Source: Tillandsia leiboldiana
Lineage: Eukaryota; Streptophyta; Magnoliopsida; Poales; Bromeliaceae
Reading direction: 5' to 3'
DNA: 64,000 nucleotides
Assembly: GCA_029204045.2 (NCBI GenBank)
Contig: CM055067.1
Coordinates: 28,780,838-28,844,837 of the forward strand
This document shows, piece by piece, positions 8,802 to 21,773 of the stretch. A program made the position numbers and the translations under genes. Within the stretch, counting starts at the first letter, position 1. Each line of letters starts with the position of its first letter. The notes beneath the pieces are model-generated. The model had not been told where the DNA came from, made no database searches, and was given only the letters and a program-made list of their open reading frames with translations.

Positions 8802-10176
8802 TGTAGAGTTATTAATCCCAAAGGATCTAAATAGGTACTATCAAACAACTAGAGGGGGGGGGTGAATAGGTGTAATACTTAAAAACTCAATCTCAGTGCA
8901 AAATAAAAACCAATGCGGAAAATAAAAACAGCACACCGAGATTTACGTGGAAACTCCAATCCAGGAGAAAAACCACGGGACCAACACGCAATAACAATCC
9001 ACTAAGAATAGAAGAATAACAAGGTGATTACCGACTCCACGGACTCAACCCCTCCTTCAGCTTCTTCGGACCTCCGCGCTGACCGGTTGGATATCCACGC
9101 AATAACAATCCCTAAGAAATGAAGAATAACAAGGTGATTACCGTCTCCACGGATTTAAACCCCTCCTTCAATTTCTTGGACCTCGCGCTCCACCGTTTTG
9201 CCCGTCCACTGCTCACGTTCGAATCCACGAACGCACGCTTCGAATCCACGAAACGCCTTTAGCACACCGAATCCACGATGCCACGTCGAATCCACGACGC
9301 AACTCAGTCGATAAGAATATTGACTTCGATGGTGATCCTTTGCTTAGATTATCAATGAAGAACCGTGGAAGAAATCTCTAAGCAAAGATTAGATCAATGC
9401 GACCAAAGATATGTTCTTGAAGGAACCATCGAATTGACCTAAAAGAGGCTATTAAGAAGAACGATGAAAACCTAGCCTCTAGGGTTGCTCTCAAGTGTTT
9501 TATAAATTGATCGGCCGTAGCTCCCACGTTTTTGAGAAACCCTAAGTGTCTATTTATAGTTTAGAAACCTTTGGAAGGAGATAAGAATCAAAAACATACC
9601 TTATCTGGAAATTTTCAGGACGGCGATCCGGATCAGATTTATTGCGATCCGGATCGTCGTAACGAGATTGACGATTCCAGAAAACCAAGGGTTCGGGATC
9701 CGGATTGCAAGGCCCGATCCGGATCGTTCATACAAATCAGAAAACTTAACATTCGGGATCCGGATCGGAAATTGCATGGATCCGGATCGAAGTCTTGTAT
9801 GAAGCAACAACCTTCGGGATCCGGATCGTTGGCTCTGATCCGGATCCTGAACAAGTCCGAACACCAGTTTTTGATTATTATGCAATTAAAAGTTCATCCA
9901 AGTGTTTCTACACTATAAGAAAGTATTCGGATCACCACAATTATTTAGTTTAAACATACCTGATCCTCTTGAATACTTTCTTCTTGAGATTGATGTAACT
10001 GATCCACAATTCTTCAACTTCAATCTTCAAGATTCAAGACACTGAGTGTCAACTTGAGCTCTTGTTGAATCTTCTCTAAGTCTTTGATTGCTGATTGACA
10101 ATTTGATCCCTTTAAGACTCTGACTCAACTTACTGACTGGACTCACGAAATATGCCAACACCAAAATGCCGTAACA
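8802..10176 (-). repeat. A1 5' LTR
   Basis: This 1375-bp LTR is nearly identical to 3735-5106, which implies a recent insertion. It carries the hairpin array (9216-9300) and the U3 palindromes. Private variants (CACCAGTTTTTG near 9860, GACTCTGACTC near 10120) are shared only with the right LTR of A2. In its U5 a reading frame starting MFDSTYLDPLG (8848) runs through the PBS into gag without a stop. Confidence 0.9.
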
Positions 10177-12228
10177 CTCCTTATGCTCTATGTCACCTCG
10201 GAAATAAATTCAAATATCCACGACGGGTACTGCTACCAACCCGTCCAAACACAGCTGGAATATTCCCAATTCCTTAAATCATGAAGGCGGCAGGGCATCA
10301 GTCCATCCAATTGACCTCACTGTGAACTCATAATGCCCCTACCGTGTCCTGAACGATATCTGGGCACAGTCCTCGGCTATATGGTTCCATAACGCTATCA
10401 GTCTCACAAAAGGGCATCTGCCGAAATACAATCCAAACCTGTTTGTGCTCGAACCATCATAGAACCCTCAACCGTTGTGTATCCACAACGTGGCATCACT
10501 GCCGTGTACCAACGGCATAGCATCATACCCAAGTATCATCTCTCGGATCCTCACTGTCGTATACCCACGACGTGGCACTGGGTCACACAGACCTCTCGAT
10601 CCATCAGATCCCGCAACTGCGCTATCAGCTCTCTCTCAGTCTCACGGGTGATACTCCAAGAGGTGCTGGTCGAAGTCGGCGCGGTTTCCAAAACCACGTC
10701 AATCGCCATCACGATCTCAATCTCACTAAACGGCGGCTTCAATATCAGCTCAAGTAGACTCACACCGGGATCCCACGAGCGATAAGGCTATTCTTTAGTC
10801 CGGGTGCCGCGTAGGCACCTCTTCTACAGTCGCTAGCAAAGCGATACGACCACGACTCAACCTCTGTCGTGCTCTAGCTCCTTCTATAAAACATACTCCT
10901 CCTGACCAGGTCCACGGAGGGCCATTGTCCTCTCTCAACAATCCATGATAGCATCACATTGGGATAACCAATCCCTTTCCAAACCTCATATCAACATCTC
11001 GGAGCTGATGTAGGACTAACAACTCAATGGATCAAATCCAAGGTCCTAATTGCACTGGGCAGGACAGCAACGCTCATCATGTGCTATACGTGATTCTGGA
11101 ACCTGATCCTCACGTGCACAAGCCAACAGTCCCATCTCTGGCCCACGCGAAGCTACCCCTGCTCTACTAAAACACGCACAAGCGGTGTCGGCATCAAACA
11201 TGCTTTAACTCCGACGACCATAAAGAAACCACACCTGATAACACGCGATCCACTATCCTGGCGCCCTCTAACCGGCTGCACAATCTCATCCGCTAGATGC
11301 TGGTGGCCCATCGCTCTATCTGCCTCGGCATAACGGCTCTATCAGCCTACCGGTAAGTCGGATGAACCTCTTCATCCTGAAGGGGTAGTGTGGGGTGCCG
11401 TCACAAGCGGTAAAACCATGAGCACTACTCTGGGACACTTTGCCTGAAAATGTCCGGACTCCCCACAAGAAAAGCATCGCCCCTGCCTGAGGACACTGTG
11501 GCGGTGAATGCGGCCCACCTCAAATGACACACTCATCCTGACACTAATGCTGTGCCTCGACTGTCGAGAACCTCCTGGCTCTGTCTCCTCTGAGACCCAT
11601 GACCCTGAGACTGGAATCATGGCAACCTCGATCCACTCGACTGTCTCCAAAATCAGGCGATACTGGAAGTCACTCTCCGGAGCTGGTCCCTCGCTCTCCG
11701 TCCCTATCGGACTGATCACTAATCCGCGATCAATCCATCGAGCATGCCAATCGCTACATCTAAAGTCGGCGCTCGCCGAGAATGCACAAAGTGATAGATA
11801 TCCCGATGCAGTCCCCTCTCAAACATGATCAAGCATCTGGGCCTCATCCTGGGCGACATGGGGTACCACGCTCAACAATTGCAAAACTCGCGAACATACT
11901 CCTGAAGAGGTCGACTCCCTGCTGCAGGCGTCCGCAGATCCCCTTCTAGTTTCTGCTTTACACTGTCGGGAAGAAGGCCCCGAACAGCAAAGCACGAAAC
12001 TCGCTCCAGGTCATCAACATGCGCACCGGAGGTCCATCAGGATGAACTCGACGCCACCAAATCTCGGCGTCCTTCTCCTGGATAACCAATTTCTCGAACA
12101 GCTTTCCATAGCAGCAATCCAGTTCTCGGCCTCCCAAGGCTCCAAACTCTGCCCCAAAATCTGCAGGGATGGGACTGGCTGATGTACAACAACCATCAGT
12201 AAGCTCTCGCTGCTCCTGCACTTCAACA
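10177..12228 (-). pseudogene. Gypsy G1 gag-protease-RT remnant
   Basis: This is the 5' part of the gypsy element split by A1; 10177-10181 is the right TSD. Read on minus from 12221 it encodes a retrotrans_gag-like region (WWRRVHPDGPP, then FRALLFGAFFP), a CCHC knuckle (CFSCGESGHFQAKC, about 11440-11490) and, near 10600-10800, the protease-RT linker. Frameshifts and stops are many. The cleaner copy at 21774-23835 shows the same domains, so some of the indels here are probably sequence errors. The gag start is lost where element B begins at 12229. Confidence 0.75.
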
Positions 12229-13955
12229 TGTAGGTTTTATAGGTCCACAAGGATTAAATAGGTATAATCAAACAACTAGAGGGGGGGGTGAATAGGTGTA
12301 ATAACAAAAATCACAACTCAGTGCAAAATAAAAACCAATGCGGAAAATAAAAACAGCACACCGAGATATACGTGGAAACTCCAATCCAGGAGAAAACCAC
12401 GGGACCAACACGCAAAAACAATCCACTAAGAAAGAAGAATAACAAGTGATTACCGACTCCACGGACGCAAACTCTCTTCAAGTTCTTTGATCTTGCGCTC
12501 ACCGACTGCACTTCCACTGCACACGTTCGAATCACGAACGCCACTCGAATCCACGAGCACACGTTTCGAATCCACGAAACGCCTTCAACACATCGAATCC
12601 CCGATGCTTACGTCGAATCCACGACGCAAACTTGATAAAAGCTTCGATGGTGATCCTTGCTTAGATTATCAATGAAAACATGATGGAATCTCTAAGCAAA
12701 GATTAGATCAATTCGACAAAAAGTATGTCTTGGAAGAACGTCGATTGACCTACAAGAGGCTAAAAGAAGAACTATGAAAACCTAGCCTCGGCTTTTGCTC
12801 TCAAGTGTTTTCCTGAATTAGTCGATAGTTCTTGAGGCACCCTAATGTCTATTTATAGGTTAGAAACATGTTGGAAAGAGATAGCATAAAAAACTACCTT
12901 ATTTGGAATTTTCGGTCGAGTTCGGACTGGAATAAGTAGGGTCCGTAACCTGTCGTCATTAAACAACTTTTCCCAAAAAGCAGTTCGGGGTCCGACTGAA
13001 GTGGCAGTCCGGACGGTTGTCATGCAATTCTGCAGAATCAAGGTTCGGTCCGGACTGAACAGGGGAGGTCCGACTGAAATTCCGCATGAACTAACTATTG
13101 TCGGGGTCCGGACGGGAATGCCCGGATCCGGATCGAACATATTACATCCAGTTTTTTATTTTTATGCCTAAAAATTCATCCAAGTGTTATCTACACTATA
13201 GAAAGTATCGATCACCAAAATTATTTAGTTAAACATACCTGATCCTTTTGAATTTTTTCTTTCTTGAGATTGATGTAATTGATCCACAATTCTTCATCTT
13301 CAATCTTCAAGACTCAAACACTGAGTGTCAACTTGAGCTCTTGTTGAATCTTCTCTGAGTCTTCGATTGTTGATTGACAATTTGATCACTTCAAGACTCC
13401 GACTCAACTCACGAAATATGCCAACACAAAAAGCCGTAAACAATCTCCCCATTTGGCAATTTCGTGACAAAATCCAAAATACTAAAAAACGCTCAAGACA
13501 CCTCATCTAAACCAAAAAATCGAAAATCAATGTCATCACCAAAACATTGACTTTGTTTGCGTGAACGATCCATAAACAAAAATTACATTGAACCAGTCTT
13601 AGAACAAAAGTCTATGAGGAAGGACTTGGAGTCTTAAAGTGATGTAAATCCCTGCAACAAACTCCAAACAAAATCAAAAGTCAGTCGTTTAGAAATTAAA
13701 TGTAAATCCTACCTTTAATTCGCCTTTTGTTTCTTTTTGTTTTTTCGCTCTTTTCCTCATCTTTTCCTCAATTTTCCTCATCTCTCGCCGCTCTCTCATC
13801 TCCCCCTATCTTGATCTCTCATCCATCTCCGTCATTCTCTCTCCCCCTTTTTGTCACAAATTGTCAAATGAACATACTATAACAAAAGGAAATCACTAAC
13901 AACATTAGTTCATAAAGAAAAGAGAATAAAAGCTCAGTTCCGGTATATAACAAAA
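12229..13955 (-). mobile_element. Element B, LTR and start of interior (error-rich copy before gap)
   Basis: The LTR spans 12229-13442 (ending, in plus, CCGTAAACA) and the interior runs into the N gap. It matches 23836-25602, but with dozens of single-base deletions and insertions. The B subtype is recognised by GTCCGGAC boxes and a TGTAGGTTTT terminus. Confidence 0.8.
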
Positions 13956-14055
13956 NNNNNNNNNNNNNNNNNNNNNNNNNNNNNNNNNNNNNNNNNNNNN
14001 NNNNNNNNNNNNNNNNNNNNNNNNNNNNNNNNNNNNNNNNNNNNNNNNNNNNNNN
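13956..14055. other. Assembly gap of 100 N
   Basis: Exactly 100 N, a conventional scaffold gap of unknown size. Sequence on both sides is present again elsewhere in the window, so the gap may have negative size (overlapping contigs). Confidence 0.95.
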
Positions 14056-15321
14056 AGGTGGCTGGGTATAAATAGAAGGTGGAGTAGGGTGCAAAATAGC
14101 TTGGGAGGTGATGAAATTACCAAAAGCCCTCCACTCAGAATCCAATCCTGCTCAAAAACTGGGCTTCGGATGCTTAGGGTGGATATCGGTACCAAAACTG
14201 GGTACCGGTACCAAACCACTTGGGTCCGGAACCCAAGCAGCTGGTTCCGGAAACCAGCATGCAGTTTCGGAACCAAGCTGCTGGTGTCCGGACACCCAAT
14301 TGCCCAACCCAGTCCATCTTCGGCTGAAGCTTCAGATTCCTTTGCCGCCAACCTCATCTTTTCTTGCCCCGGAAGCTTCCGCATCACCTCCGAACACCTC
14401 CCGACTCCGCTGTAAACATTAACAAATACACCATGTCCCAAGTATTTCCAATTTTTTCTGTGCACAACTGTGTGAGTCGAAGCTCTAACAAAACCAGTAC
14501 TCTACAGGCGCGCAATGGCCTGAAAATGCCGATTCAAGCTGGGCTTCCGCGTCGATCCGAAAACAACCCAAACTCATCTGTAAACATAAATAGAACACGC
14601 CCAAGTCCGATTCCCGCACCACGCCATCTTGCGAGGTCGGTGCACTCAACGAGTCCCGGTACTCTACACTCTCCCCTCCTTAAAAGGGTTTCGTCCTCGA
14701 AACCAGAAAATAAATTCATAACTCAGGAGGGTGTCTCAATCAAATGGGAATAGGAGAATCCTCAACTCATCCTCAGGCTCTCAGGTGGCCGTTCATCACT
14801 CAACATAATGGTTCCATGGGACCTTCACCAAAGGTATAACCCGACTGCACGATTCTTCAGCCTCAAAAGCAAGGACTTTGCATCGGTCGATCCTGATAAC
14901 TCAAGTCCTCGCCGGGATAATACTATAATTCAATCATACCATCTTTGATAACTCTATCCACCGGCGTTGCCTCAAACCAAACTCCTCCTGAGTAACCAAG
15001 TACTTCAGGTTCAAGGGTCGATGGATAACTCAATTCCCTCTCTATCACTTGCAAACATCAACATCGACGCGGATATCATTCTCAGCTTAACTCCTCGAAG
15101 CTATGCTGGCCCTGCTTAGTCCAAAACCTTCTGACCTCTGTCAGTATCATAGGTCGAGGCCCAACCCGAACGGTATCATTCTTCGTTGGGTCCACTATCA
15201 CTTTTGCAGCTGAAATCACATGCCTAACAACAAAACCTTCCGAAGTCAAAATGCATACTCTCTCAACTTGGCAACAACTTCTTCTCTCTTAGAAGTTGCA
15301 GTACTATCCTCAAGTGCTCCT
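14056..15321 (-). mobile_element. Second copy of gypsy G1 LTR end and RT fragment (G2)
   Basis: 14056 matches 2491 onward. The LTR ends at 14668, the polypurine tract follows, and the RT remnant reaches the TSD CTCCT at 15317-15321. Compared with 2491-3734 it has many one-base indels, typical of an unpolished contig end. Confidence 0.8.
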
Positions 15322-18300
15322 TGTAGAGAGTTTATTAATCCCAAAGGATCTAAATAGGTACTATCAACAACTAGAGGGGGGGGTGAATAGGTGGTAATAC
15401 TTAAAAACTCAATCTCAGTGGCAAAATAAAAACCAGCGGAAAATAAAAACAGCACACCGAGATTTACGTGGAAACTCCAATCCAGGAGAAAAACCACGGG
15501 ACCAACACGCAATAACAATCCACATAAGAATAGAAGAATAACAAGGTGATTACCGACTCCACGGACTCAACCCCTCCTTCAGCTTCTTCGGACCTCGCGC
15601 TGCCGGTTGGATATCCACGCAATAACAATCCCTAAGAAAAGAAGAATAACAAGGTGATTACCGTCTCCACGGATTTAACCCCTCCTTCAATTTCTTGGAC
15701 CTCGCGCTCCACGTTTGGGCCCGTCCACTGCTCACGTTCGAATCCACGAACGCACAGCTTCGAATCCACGAAACGCCTTTAGCACACCGAATCCACGATG
15801 CCACGTCGAATCCACGACGCAAACTCAGTCGATAAGAATATTGACTTCGATGGTGATCCTTTGCTTAGATTAGCAATGAGAACCGTAGAAGAAATCTCTA
15901 AGCAAAGATTAGATCAATTCGACCAAAGATATGTTCTTGAAGGAACCATCGAATTGACCTAAAAGAGGCTATTAAGAAGAACGATGAAAACCTAGCCTCT
16001 AGGTTGCTCTCAAGTGTTTTATAAATTGATCGGCCGTAGCTCCCACGTTTTTGAGAAACCCTAAGTGTCTATTTTATAGTTTAGAAAGACCTTTGGAAGG
16101 AGATAGAATCAAAAACATACCTTATCTGGAAATTTTCAGGACGCGATCCGGATCAGATTTAGTGCGATCCGGATCGTCCGTAAACGAGGATTGACGATTC
16201 CAGAAAACCAAGGGTTCGGGATCGCGGAGTGCAAGGCCCGATCCGGATCGTTCATACAAATCAGAAAACTTAACATTCGGGATTCCGGATCGGAAATTGC
16301 ATGGATCCGGATCGAAGTCTTGTATGAAGCAACAACCTTCGGGATCCGGATCGTTGGCTCTGATCCGATCCTGAACAAGTCCGAACACCAATTTTTGATT
16401 ATTATGCAATTAAAAGTTCATCCAGTGTTTCTACACCTATAAGAAAGTGTCGATCACCACAATTATTTAGGTTAAACATCACCTGATCCTCTTGAATACT
16501 TTTCTTATTGAGATTGATGTAACTGATCCACAATTCTTCAACTTCAATCTTCAAGATTCAAGACACTGAGTGTCAACGTGAGCTCTTGTTGAATCTTCTC
16601 TAAGTCTTTGATTGCTGATTGACAATATTGATCCTTTAAGACTCCGCTCAACTTACTGACTGGACTCACGAATATGCCACACCAAAATGCCCGTAACAAT
16701 CTCCCCCTTTGGCAATTTCGTGACAAGACCCAAAAAATACATAAAAAACGCTCAAGTCACTCATCTTAAACCAAAAAAAAAACGAAACTCAATGTCATCA
16801 CCAAACATTGGATTTTCCTTTGCGTGAAAAGATCCAATAAATACAAATTACATTGAGACCAAACAGTCCGAGAGACATACTCTATGACTAGGACTTGGAG
16901 TCTTAAAGTGATTGTAAGTCCTGGCAAAATAAAAACTCCAAACAAAATCAAACGTCAGTCGTTAGAAATGAAAAATCCTACATTTGATTCATCCTTGGGG
17001 TTCTTTTGTTTTTTCCAGCTCTTTCAACCTTTCTTGTCTCCCCCTATCTTGAGCATCTCTACATGTTCTCCATGTTCTTGAGCATCTATGTTCTCCCCCT
17101 TTGTGGTACGATCATCATTTTCCGTTCTCCCCCATTTTTCCATTTTCGTTTCGTTTGTCCTCTCTTGATGATCTCATCTCCGTCATTTCTCTTCTCCCCC
17201 TTTTTGTCACAAATTGTCAAACAGTGAACATACTAGACAAAAGGAAATCACTAACAGCATTAGTTCATAGAGAAAGAGAGATAAAAGCTCAGTTCCTGTA
17301 TATAACAAAAATACAGATTGCGTACCTGTACCAGGAAAGCAAAAATCAAATAATTTCTTGAAACAAATCCAGATTTTGGAATCTTTTTCAAATACCGATT
17401 TGTATTCCATCAAGAAATCCATGTAAGTGCTTTGAAAAAACAATGAATTCACATAGATGCCATTCAATCCAATTAATTTCACAAAATTAAAAAGATTTAC
17501 TCCCAAAATCATGAAAAATAAAGGTAAAACATTATAAACCGTTTTTCATGTTATATTCATCAAACACAAGTCATCAAAAATAATCTTGAGATCCAAACTC
17601 TATGACATCAATCTTGAGATCCAAACTCTTGAGATGTAACGGATTTACAAAGATGACTTACGGAGATTTCCAAATGACATCAATTCTGAATTTTTACCCT
17701 TTCAAATTTGAGATAAGCACTAAAATACCTAAGGGTGGCTCTTTTGAGCATCTTTCAACTATTCCACCTTATACCAACCAGGAGATTGTTCAAAATATAA
17801 GAGTTTTGCATATAAATCTCCAAATGCTTCAACTAAAGATTTCTCATAAAATACTATCAAGCATCCATAACATGTGGTAGCTTCACACACAAACCGGACG
17901 ACCGGGGTGGCAGCTCTTTCCAGCATGTGGTGGTAGTTTTCACACTCCTTTCGGATGTAACTCTTTCCACATCTTTCATAATTCAATTATTTACCCTTGT
18001 AAGAAGGCAATCTCTTACGTGAAAGAATTAAATCCCAAATTTTAGTCAATCGGTTGTCTCATGTTTATCACAAAGAACTCACACAACCGAGATAGATTAA
18101 GCATCTGAAGATCACACATGATTTCTAAAATTTGATGCTTATAATATCAAAAACTCCTATAATGAAGTATCTTCAAGATTATGATTATGAAGTAAAGTTG
18201 ATAATCCATATAAAATTAATTTGGAGTGAATGAAGGTGAAAACCTTTTTTTTTTTTTTTTTTTTTATTCAATGCACTTGTTCGTAAAACCTTTTGTTTAA

Positions 18301-21300
18301 AAACAAAACATAAAAACGAAGAGCATTGAAAACATGTAATGCAAAGATCAAGAACAATATGAAAGAAAAAACCCGATCAAAGCATTACATACAGTCATAA
18401 GCTAATTAGAACTTAAAGACAAGGAAAGATATCACCTTTCCGAATCCAAAATCGCTGGATTTTGGGTTGTCTTGATTCGTTGTGGCCGGGGGTTGTCCGC
18501 TTTGACTGTTGATCCACCTTAGGTCTTTGCCTCGCAGTGATCCACTTGTATGATTGATGATGTGGCTCGGACCTTTGGTGGGTTGAGTGAACTCCTTTGA
18601 CTTGATGTGTCTTTTGATTCCGTTGAGTTCGCTCCGTAGATGAAGTTGCCGAAGAATTCTTCTTTCTCTTTTTCGGGCAATCCTTCACCAAATGTCCTTC
18701 AAGTCCACATAAGTGACAAGTTCTTCCTTTCAATTTCATTGTGGAACTTGAAGCATGCACAGTTTGGACCTTTTTGAAACCCAAACCAACCTTGCTTGTT
18801 TGACCTAATCCGCACATACAATCTCGTTTCTTGGGAACGGTTGAAAGCCTTTGTATGTCGGATTTGAGTTCATGAACTTGCCTGGTCAATGCTTGGTTGG
18901 TGATATGAATCTCCTCAAACTGTTTTTCTAGAAAATCAATCTTGTTAATATGGGAATTAACGATCGTTTCCGATTGATTTATCTTTTCCTGGAGGATTTT
19001 ATTAATTATCCAATAAAAGCTCTCGTTCCTCCTCGAGATCATGAAGTTTGATCTTTAAAGCATGATTCTCGTCTTGATTCTCGAGTTGTTGCTTCCTCAA
19101 CTTCTTGATATGCTTGGCCATCTTCTTAGATTCCGCAAGAAGTTGTTGATATGCCTCAACGAGTTCTTCCTCGTCCGACTCCCCCTCACTTGATGACTCT
19201 CCGCCGATTGTTGATGTTTCATACAAAATCAAAGGAGTAGAGTCAGTGACTAAAGATGATAAACAATTATTAGAAGAGGGAAAATGAGAGGCATGAGAAG
19301 CACAATTTTTCCTTTTTCCTCTTTACTTGAGGTTGATTCATTAGAAGTAGAATCGTCCCAAGTTTTCGCTTGCAAAGCCTTCTTTTTATAAGATTTCTTA
19401 GAAGGACAATCCATTGAAAAATGGCCGTAGCCTTTGCATCGATAGCATTGGATTTCCCCTTCGAATTCATCTTTTTCCTTAGAAGGTTTTGCAAGGAATT
19501 TGAGGTTAGAGGATTTAGAACCCGATGACCCTTTAGATGGTTTCGTGGATGAAGATCCATCGGTTCGATTCTTCCAAAATTTCCGACAAAATTTCTTTGT
19601 GATCCGCGCCAATTGTTCTTCAAAATCGGCAAAAGAGATTTCATCGTCGGAACTTGATTCGCTATCTTCTTCCTTTGTGGATTTGAATGCAATACCTGTA
19701 AGCTTAGAAGAAGACTTGGAAGAAACTTGATTAGTAGGAAAAGTCAATTCATAAGTTTGCAAAGCACCTACTAATTCCTCTACACTCATCTCATCCGGAT
19801 GACTAACGGTTTCAATGGCGGTAACCTTTGCCCTAAACCGTTCCGGAAGAGTCCGAAGTATCTTTCTTACAATTTTCGACTCCGGGATCTTTTCTCCTAA
19901 ATTAGCACATGTATTTATTACATCTTGAATTCTAGTGTAATAATCTGTAAACAATTCATGCTCTTCCATATGAATAGAGTCAAATTGACTTGTAACATCT
20001 GGAGCTTTTGAATTTTTACAAGATTAGTACCCTCATGTGTAATTTTGAGAATATCCCAAATTTCCTTCGCGGTTTCATACGCGGAAATTCTTGTAAATTC
20101 AGTCGAGGAAAGAGAATTAAATAAAGCGTTCATACCTTTCCCATTGTAAGAAGATCTTCAAATTCCTCTTTGGACCATCTAGAGCGAGGTTTTGGGGTAG
20201 TAGAATTTCCTACTTCCTCAACAGGATGCACCCAACCGCATTCCACGGATTGCCATAGTCGCTCATCAATTGCGATGAGAAAAGCTCTCATCCGCACTTT
20301 CCAATAAGCATAATTAGTCCCATCAAAAAGAGGAGGTCTATAAATATTACCACTTTCACCCATCATGATAGATAAACCTAAAACCCGCTCCGATACCAAT
20401 TGTAGAGTTATTAATCCCAAAGGATCTAAATAGGTACTATCAAACAACTAGAGGGGGGGGGTGAATAGGTGTAATACTTAAAAACTCAATCTCAGTGCAA
20501 AATAAAAACCAATGCGGAAAATAAAAACAGCACACCGAGATTTACGTGGAAACTCCAATCCAGGAGAAAAACCACGGGACCAACACGCAATAACAATCCA
20601 CTAAGAATAGAAGAATAACAAGGTGATTACCGACTCCACGGACTCAACCCCTCCTTCAGCTTCTTCGGACCTCGCGCTGACCGGTTGGATATCCACGCAA
20701 TAACAATCCCTAAGAAATGAAGAATAACAAGGTGATTACCGTCTCCACGGATTTAACCCCTCCTTCAATTTCTTGGACCTCGCGCTCCACCGTTTTGCCC
20801 GTCCACTGCTCACGTTCGAATCCACGAACGCACGCTTCGAATCCACGAAACGCCTTTAGCACACCGAATCCACGATGCCACGTCGAATCCACGACGCAAA
20901 CTCAGTCGATAAGAATATTGACTTCGATGGTGATCCTTTGCTTAGATTATCAATGAAGAACCGTAGAAGAAATCTCTAAGCAAAGATTAGATCAATTCGA
21001 CCAAAGATATGTTCTTGAAGGAACCATCGAATTGACCTAAAAGAGGCTATTAAGAAGAACGATGAAAACCTAGCCTCTAGGGTTGCTCTCAAGTGTTTTA
21101 TAAATTGATCGGCCGTAGCTCCCACGTTTTTGAGAAACCCTAAGTGTCTATTTATAGTTTAGAAACCTTTGGAAGGAGATAAGAATCAAAAACATACCTT
21201 ATCTGGAAATTTTCAGGACGGCGATCCGGATCAGATTTATTGCGATCCGGATCGTCGTAACGAGATTGACGATTCCAGAAAACCAAGGGTTCGGGATCCG

Positions 21301-21773
21301 GATTGCAAGGCCCGATCCGGATCGTTCATACAAATCAGAAAACTTAACATTCGGGATCCGGATCGGAAATTGCATGGATCCGGATCGAAGTCTTGTATGA
21401 AGCAACAACCTTCGGGATCCGGATCGTTGGCTCTGATCCGGATCCTGAACAAGTCCGAACACCAGTTTTTGATTATTATGCAATTAAAAGTTCATCCAAG
21501 TGTTTCTACACTATAAGAAAGTATTCGGATCACCACAATTATTTAGTTAAACATACCTGATCCTCTTGAATACTTTCTTCTTGAGATTGATGTAACTGAT
21601 CCACAATTCTTCAACTTCAATCTTCAAGATTCAAGACACTGAGTGTCAACTTGAGCTCTTGTTGAATCTTCTCTAAGTCTTTGATTGCTGATTGACAATT
21701 TGATCCCTTTAAGACTCTGACTCAACTTACTGACTGGACTCACGAAATATGCCAACACCAAAATGCCGTAACA
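15322..21773 (-). mobile_element. Gag-only element A2 (second copy of A1 locus)
   Basis: The LTRs are 15322-16698 and 20401-21773. The same TSD CTCCT (15317-15321, 21774-21778) and the same flanking RT sequence as A1 show that this is not an independent insertion. The left LTR shares A1's left-LTR variants and the right LTR shares A1's right-LTR variants. The left LTR is rich in one-base indels while the interior and right LTR are almost identical to A1. Confidence 0.88.
18413..20363 (-). pseudogene. gag: gag of A2, several frameshifts
   Basis: Same protein as the A1 gag: N-terminal MGESGNIYRPPLF, two CCHC knuckles and a central coiled coil. It is broken into at least five frame segments, for example near 20150, 19980, 19300 and 19010. 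Each break is a single-base change in a short run that A1 lacks. Where A1 is broken (its T run), A2 is in frame. The difference pattern suggests error rather than decay. Confidence 0.8.

Larger units (their letters stand above)
3735..10176 (-). mobile_element. Gag-only LTR retrotransposon A1 (TR-GAG-like, Sirevirus-type)
   Basis: This 6442-bp element on minus starts TGTTACGG and ends TCTACA, flanked by a perfect 5-bp duplication CTCCT (3730-3734, 10177-10181). The LTRs are 1372 and 1375 bp. The PBS is at 8788-8799, the main polypurine tract at 5107-5119 and extra tracts at 5438-5604. The only coding content is gag. I see no protease DTG/DSG, integrase, RT or RNase H in the 3.7 kb interior, so it cannot move alone. 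CCHC Gag, iMet-type PBS, multiple polypurine tracts and CCGG palindromes in U3 point to the Sirevirus lineage of Ty1/copia. That lineage call is inference. Confidence 0.88.
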
